From Lepiota brunneoincarnata (Eukaryota; Basidiomycota; Agaricomycetes; Agaricales; Agaricaceae): 64,000 nt of DNA. Position numbers and translations under genes: made by a program. The stretch is taken from assembly GCA_023014365.1 (NCBI GenBank), contig JAEBUN010000077.1, positions 1 to 64,000 of the forward strand. Reading direction: 5' to 3'. Numbering within the stretch: the stretch's first letter is position 1; each line of letters starts with the position of its first letter. The notes beneath the pieces are model-generated. The model did not search any database, had not been told where the DNA came from, and saw only the letters and a program-made list of their open reading frames with translations. Shown here one piece after another: positions 58,737 through 64,000 of the stretch.

Positions 58737-61177
58737 TCATGATTCTGGCGGTTCTTTCACAGTCAGGGTTCACGCTGGAGCTGGTGCAATTCTTTGGCTC
58801 ATACTTGGTTGGGAGATCTACTACTTATTTGTGGAACTCCTTCCAGTCGGACCCCAGGCAGGCAGATGTGGGTGTGGGGCAGGGCTCAGCTCTGTTGCTA
58901 GTCCTGTCTGCCTTGTATCTTGCCCCGCTGGTTTATTTGTATTACCAGAGGACAGTCCAGGACCTGGGAGGACAATGTTTCTGCCCTGCAGATGGCCTAC
59001 CGCTGCATGCATGGGCTCTTTGACTCCTTTGGCCTCATGCTTGAACATACCAAGTCTGAGGTCTTCCACTTCTCTCACAACCCGAGGGATGCCAACCCAC
59101 CCATCGACTTGGGCTTCCATCCATATATGGGGGAAACCCCTTTGAGGCCCAAGCTGTTTTGGCAGTACTTGGGCTTCTATTTCGATTGTGCTCTCACTTT
59201 CCACAAGCATGTACACTACTATTCTACCAAAGCTTTCTCCATGGTTGGTGTGATGGGGATGCTTGGTAATTCAACCCGGGGGTTGCTTCCTAACCAGAAG
59301 TGCCTCCCTTACCAGTCCTGTGTGGTTCCTATTGCCACATATGGATTTTGTATGTGGTATCACGAGGGTTTCTGTAACAAGGGGATCCTCAAGATGTTTA
59401 ACTCCATGCAGCGGCATGCTACTAATTGGATCATCAGTGCGTTTTGCACATCCCCCTCCAGGGGAGCAGAGGCCCTTGCAGTTGCATCTCAAGAAGTTGG
59501 CTTCCCAAATGATATTCTGGGTCGCCACTCTTGCGGCGAACCATCCACTTCGGCCCTTACTAGGCCACAAGTTCGGGGGAAGCTCCCCAGCACACCCCCA
59601 GTCTATCTCATCTCTCACCCCAGTGCTTCAGCCCAAGGTGAAGAGTGCTCTTATGGAGGTACAGAACGTACTTCCGCAGCTTACTGAGCTGTTCAGCCCA
59701 TTTGTGGACAAGAACAGGCCAGGTCTCTGACTTTTGGACCACTTTTCAGAGTGGATCAAATTTATACTCTACACTGTTGATCTGAAGGGGAATTTGAAGC
59801 AACAGCATCTTGATGGACTGCATACCTCTATTTGGAGGGTGCAGGCTGACCTGTTGTCTGCTTGCATAGCAGCTGGTGCCCACTGGCTGCTGTGTGGGAG
59901 ACTGCAGGCCATCTCGGCAGCTTGTGTGTTTGCAGGTGGGTGCTTGGTCAGGCAGGCCATGGGGAGGGTTCTGCTTGCTGATGCAGAGCTCCACTCCATT
60001 TGATTGGGAGTAGGCATGGTCCTAGATCATGTCAAAACTGATCACATCTTTATCTACACTAGCTCCATGGGCTCTGCCCACAGAGCTGTGGATCCTTCTG
60101 TGCACACTGGCCAGGCTTATTCCCTGGAGGTGTGCCAATCTCTGGATCACTGGCTGTCTGCTAAGGTCTAGTGGACCATTACTTTCTGGCAGGTACCTTC
60201 AGGCTCTGTTGTGGAACTCCACTCTGATGCTGTTGTGATGGCAAAGGAGCTTCGCATCTTGTTGGGCATTCACCTGGCAACCACCATTGACTCCCTCTAG
60301 GCTGAGATCACAAGGGGGTGTATCAACAAGTGGGTGAATATGTTTTGCTCACCCTTGTATCAGGGTAGGAATTTCCTCCCCTTGTTGGACTCTCTTGGGA
60401 AGCCTCTACAACCCTCGTATCTCTCCAGAGGTACCTGGCTCCAAGAAATCGGCCCTCGGATGTCCATTGCTGGCACAGTGTGGACAATCCACACTATACT
60501 TGGTCACACCCTGATAGGGGAGTACTACACTAGATTCCACCCCCAGGAGGATCACTCCTGTCCTTGTGGGCTGCAGCTTGAAACCCACACTCACATTCTC
60601 ACTTCTTGTCTGAAGTATACACGATGTAGCGGCTTACCCTGTGACCTCGACACCCTTCTGGGCTTTCTGGAATGCAATCCTTCCATGTTTGCATTCCTAT
60701 CCCAGCCCCAAGGGGTGGGATAACTGGGGAGGGCCTTCAGGTTAATCCCCCCTTGTGGACTTAGGTCTTGAGGAGTCTACAGTTATTCACCGGCTGCTTC
60801 CAGATGGTCTGAAGTAATTTATTGTGAACTGACATATTATCCCGATAAGGGGGGGACCCAATGCTCTTAGAGCCTCCGTCTGCGAGGTGTAGGGATTTGT
60901 GGGGAATTGACCCCTACCCCCTTCGGGGGGGGGACTTATTGGCCCTATCCACCCCTCATCTGTCATACCCTGGTTTTTGTCAGGGTAGTGAGCTCTTCAC
61001 CCACACACACTTCTTTATGGAGTGTGGCCTTTCGAGTCAGCGGGACTCTCTTCCCTACCTTCATTGGTAGTTATACCATGTATTAGTTGCCCTGTATGTA
61101 GCTAGTGCATGTGGACTGCATTCAAGCACCACATTATAAATTGTTGATTATAAAAATAAAATAAAAATAAAAAAAAG
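58737..61177 (+). mobile_element. LINE L18: family B ORF2 C-half and 3' end, plus strand
   Basis: Target duplication AGCAGAACCCTC (58725-58736, 61178-61189). Frames: VGVGQGSALLLVLSALYLAP (RT), EHTKSEVFHFSHNPRD, FWQYLGFYFDCALTFHKH, VVPIATYGFCMWYHEGF, then after a frameshift LQLHLKKLASQMIFW, TDHIFIYTSSMGSAHRA, and CPCGLQLETHTHILTSC. The 3'UTR ends ATTATAAATTGTTGATTA and an impure A-rich tail (61147-61177). Several stops. Confidence 0.9.
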
Positions 61178-61546
61178 AGCAGAACCCTCCCCACGGCCTG
61201 CCTGGCCTGCTTGACCAAGCGTCTGCCTGCAAACACACAAGCCACCAAGACAGCCTGCAGTCTCCCACATGGCAGCCAGTGGGCACCAGCTGCTATGCAA
61301 GCAGACGACAGGTCAGCCTGCACCCTCCAAATAGAGGCGTGCAGTCTGTTGAGATGCTGTTGCTTTGAATCCCCCTCCGGATCAATGGCATAGAGCATAA
61401 ACTTGATCTGCTCTGAGAAGCGGTCCAAGAGTCATAACCCTGGCCTATTCTCATCCATGAACAGAGAAAACAGCTCAGTAAGTTGTGGAAGCACGTTCTG
61501 TACCTCCATGAGAGCACTCTTCACCTTGGGCCGAAGCACCAGTGTG

Positions 61547-61682
61547 AGACTCACCTGTCTGCATAGCGGCTGGTGCCCACCAGCTGCTGTGTGGGAGACT
61601 GCAGGCTGTCTCAGTGGCTTGTGTGTTTGCAGGCAGGTGCTTGGTCAAGCAGGCCAGGCAGGCCGCAGGGAGGGTTCTGCTC
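61547..61682 (+). repeat. LINE L20: 135-bp inverted LINE fragment
   Basis: Plus-strand copy of the region that lies on the minus strand at about 61183-61318 (SACIAAGAHQLLCGRLQA...GRVLLF). It abuts L16/L17 on the left and L21's tail on the right. It is either a separate truncated copy or an inversion product. Confidence 0.6.
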
Positions 61683-63311
61683 TTTTTTTTTTTTTTTTTT
61701 TTATAATCAACAATTTATAATATGGTGCTCAAATGCAGTCCACGTGCACTAGCTATGTACAAGGCAACTAATACATGGTATAACTACCAATGAAGGTAGG
61801 GAAGAGAGTCCCGCTGACTCAAAAGGCTACACTCTGTAATGAATAATGCATGTGGGTGAAGAGCTTGCTACCCTGACAGAAACCGGGGCATGACAGACAA
61901 GGGGTGGATAGGGCCAATAGGTCCCCCCCCAAAGGGGGTAGGGGTTAATTCCCTGCAAATCCCTACACCTTGTTGATGAAGGCTCTAAGAGCATCAGGTC
62001 CCCCCCTTATTGGGATAATGTGTTAATTCACAGTAAATCACTTCAGACCACCCAAAGGCAGTCAGTGAATAACCATAGACTCCTTGAGGCCCAAGCCTGC
62101 AAGGGGGAACTAACCCAAAGGCCCTCCCCAGTTATCCCACCCCTTGGGGCTGGGATAGGAATACAAATGTGGAAGGATTGCATTCCAGAAAGCCCAGAAG
62201 GGCATTGAGGTCACGGGGTAAACTGCCATGTCATGTATACTTCAGACAAGAAGTGAGAATGTGAGTACAGGTTTCAAGCCGCAATCCACAAGGACAGGAG
62301 TGATCCTCCTGAGGGTGGAATCTAGCGTGGTACTCCCCTATAGGGGCATGACTGAGTATAGTGCGGGCTGCCCACACTGTGCCAGCAACAGACATCTGAG
62401 GACTGATTTCTCAGAGCTACATACCTCCGGAGAGGTACGAGAGTTGCAAATGTTTCCCAAGAGAGTCCAACAGGGGGAGGAAATTCCTACCCCTATACAA
62501 GGGTGAGTGAAACATGTTCACCCACTCGTTGATGCACTCCCTTGTGACCTCAGCCCGGAGGGAGTCAATAGTAGTTGCCAGGCAAATGCCCAGCGATACA
62601 CAAAGCTCCTTCACCATTGTAACAGCATCAGAGTGAAGCTCTGCAACAGAGCCTGAGGGCACCTGCCAGAAAGTGATGGTCCGCTGGGCCTTGGCAGACA
62701 ACCAGTGATCCAGAGACCAACACACCTCCAGGGAGTGAGCCTGGCCAGCATGCATGGAAGGATCCATAGCTCTGTGGGCAGAGCCTATGGAGCTGGTGTA
62801 GATAAATATGTGATCAGTCTCAGCATGATCCAGGACCATGCCTACTCCCAACTGGATAGAGTGGAGCTCTGTATCAGCAAGCAGAACTCTCCCTGCAGCC
62901 TGCCTGACCAAGCGCCCACCTGCAAACATGCACACTGCTGAGACAGCCTACAGTCTCCCACATGGCAGCCAGTGGGCACCAGCCACTATACAAGCAGATG
63001 ACAGGTCAGCCTGTGCCCTCCAAATGGAGGCGTGCAGTCTATCGAGATACCATTGCTTCAAATCCCCCTCCGGATCAATGGTGTACAGCATGAACTTGAT
63101 CCACTCCAAGAAGTGGTCCAAGAGACGTAGCCCTGGCCTGTTCTCATCCGTGAATGGAGAGAATGGCTCAGTAAGCTGCAGAAGCATACTCTGTACCTCC
63201 ATAAGAGCACTCTTCACCTTGGGCTGAAGTGCCGGGGTGAGAGAGGAAATAGAGTGAGGGTGCTCCGGAGAGCTCTCCTGGGCAAGCGCAGGGCCCAATG
63301 GCCAACGACCT
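61683..63311 (-). mobile_element. LINE L21: family B C-half, minus strand
   Basis: T20 tail (61683-61702), 3'UTR, CPCG-type cluster region, WQVPSGSVAELHSDAV, TDHIFIYTSSIGSAHRA, FMLYTIDPEGDLKQ and ALAQESSPEHPHSISSL at the truncated 5' end. Inserted after GGGTTCTGCTC. Confidence 0.85.
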
Positions 63312-63706
63312 TCTTTTTTTTTTTTTTTTTTAAATCTCCAATTTATAACACAGGCCACATAGGGAGGCCACGTGCAGCTACTAACTACAGTACAACCTGA
63401 GCCATAAGCTACAGGGTATCTGTACATACAACACGTGACCGCAGATGTGGGCATGTGTTTCCCCATGCCCAGGACAAAGCCACCCCAAGGGAACGGAGGT
63501 GGGAGGACAACTGCTACCCGGTGTGTGGCACAAGAACCAAACCGAGGCAAGGTCCCCCCCCTTGTCGGGGGTTAGGGGTCAATTCCTGCATAAATCCCTA
63601 CACGCCACCTGGAGGTGGCAGGGGAATAACCAATGCCCTGGCCTGGACCCAACCAGGCACCAGGCAGAGCTACTAGCCAATACCCCCCAGAGGGGGCCCG
63701 GCCCTC
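63312..63706 (-). mobile_element. LINE L22: family A 3' end, minus strand
   Basis: T tail (63314-63331), AAATCTCCAATTTATAACAC and 3'UTR. It is cut by L23's tail at 63707, after GGCCCTC. Confidence 0.82.
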
Positions 63707-64000
63707 TTTTTTTTTTTTTTTTTTTTAAAATCTCCAATTTATTACATGGGCTGCGTAGGGAGGCCGTGTGCAGCAACGTACTACAGTACAAACAACTGAG
63801 CCATACACTACAGGGTATCTGTACATACAACGCGTAACCGTGGACGCGGGCATGCATTTCCCCATGCCCAGGACAAAGCCACCCCGAATGAACGGAGGCA
63901 GGAAGACGGCTGCCACCCAGCGCGTGGCACAGGAACCAGACTGGAGTGAGGTCCCCCCCCTAATGGGGGTTAGGGGTCAATTCCCATGTAAATCCCTACA
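63707..64000 (-). mobile_element. LINE L23: family A 3' end running off the window
   Basis: T20 tail (63707-63726), AAAATCTCCAATTTATTACA, then 3'UTR to the window edge. Its extent to the right is unknown. Confidence 0.82.

Larger units (their letters stand above)
57091..61546 (-). mobile_element. LINE L16/L17: one family B copy split by L19 and L18
   Basis: T12 tail (57091-57102), 3'UTR, ORF2 C-terminus with CPCGLQLETHTHILTSC (57103-57785). It continues at 58162-58736 and 61178-61546. The pieces are joined by duplications at each interruption: AGCAGAACCCTC around L18, and about 62 bp (57725-57785 and 58162-58222) around L19, both halves sharing the rare CAGGGCTGCCCGCA variant. Encodes the RNase H-like region; 5'-truncated near 61546. 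Confidence 0.8.

Noticed and set aside
58162..61177. L17 (minus) and L18 (plus) as a twin-primed single insertion
   Set aside because: The minus segment covers sequence also present in the plus segment, and L18 has its own 12-bp duplication within L17.
40162..63726. Poly-T runs as transcription terminators or RNA polymerase III genes
   Set aside because: Each run is followed by a LINE 3' end in antisense, so these are poly(A) tails of minus-strand insertions.

Overview
The window looks like an Agaricomycete-type (basidiomycete) nuclear chromosome. The two recognisable host genes have many 40-60 nt spliceosomal introns, and everything to their right is packed with Ty3/gypsy chromoviruses, a Ty1/copia element and Tad/I-like LINEs. 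The species cannot be named from sequence alone. I see no rRNA, tRNA or CRISPR.

Region 1 (1-4164) is a compact gene island. It holds the 5' end of an unidentified minus-strand gene, a complete minus-strand YJU2/CWC16 splicing factor, and a divergently transcribed DHX35-like DEAH helicase. Both identified products belong to the spliceosome/RNP machinery. The helicase carries six single-base length discrepancies, nearly all in homopolymers, which reads more like sequencing error than decay.

Region 2 (about 4.2-13.8 kb) is a nest of LTR elements. A broken plus-strand chromovirus (gypsy-Z) has an antisense ORF between pol and its 3' LTR. That ORF is split by an internally deleted minus-strand chromovirus (gypsy-A). 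One LTR of gypsy-A is split by a 1.9-kb element (KH-1) with two 311-bp LTRs and a single 383-codon ORF carrying a KH RNA-binding domain and no pol.

Region 3 (13.8-35 kb) holds a minus-strand LINE broken by gypsy-Z's LTR and by a 1.86-kb repeat (S1). Then come two gypsy-B copies, a second and decayed KH element, a CpG-rich solo LTR, and a nearly complete copia element inserted inside gypsy-B2. Region 4 (35-64 kb) is a LINE graveyard of about 20 fragments on both strands from two related families (A and B), plus a second solo LTR-C containing S2. Several LINE insertions have clear target-site duplications.

Three themes link the repeats. First, decay is aimed at CpG: nearly all premature stops are TGA where the family has an Arg codon (CGA), and LTR pairs differ almost only at CpG/TpG/CpA sites. 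Second, both the KH element and gypsy-B carry 10-11 nt next to the 5' LTR complementary to the predicted transcript 5' end, as in Tf1-type self-priming, while the copia element has a primer site matching the anticodon arm of initiator tRNA-Met. Third, the LINEs tend to insert where the tail is followed by GA.
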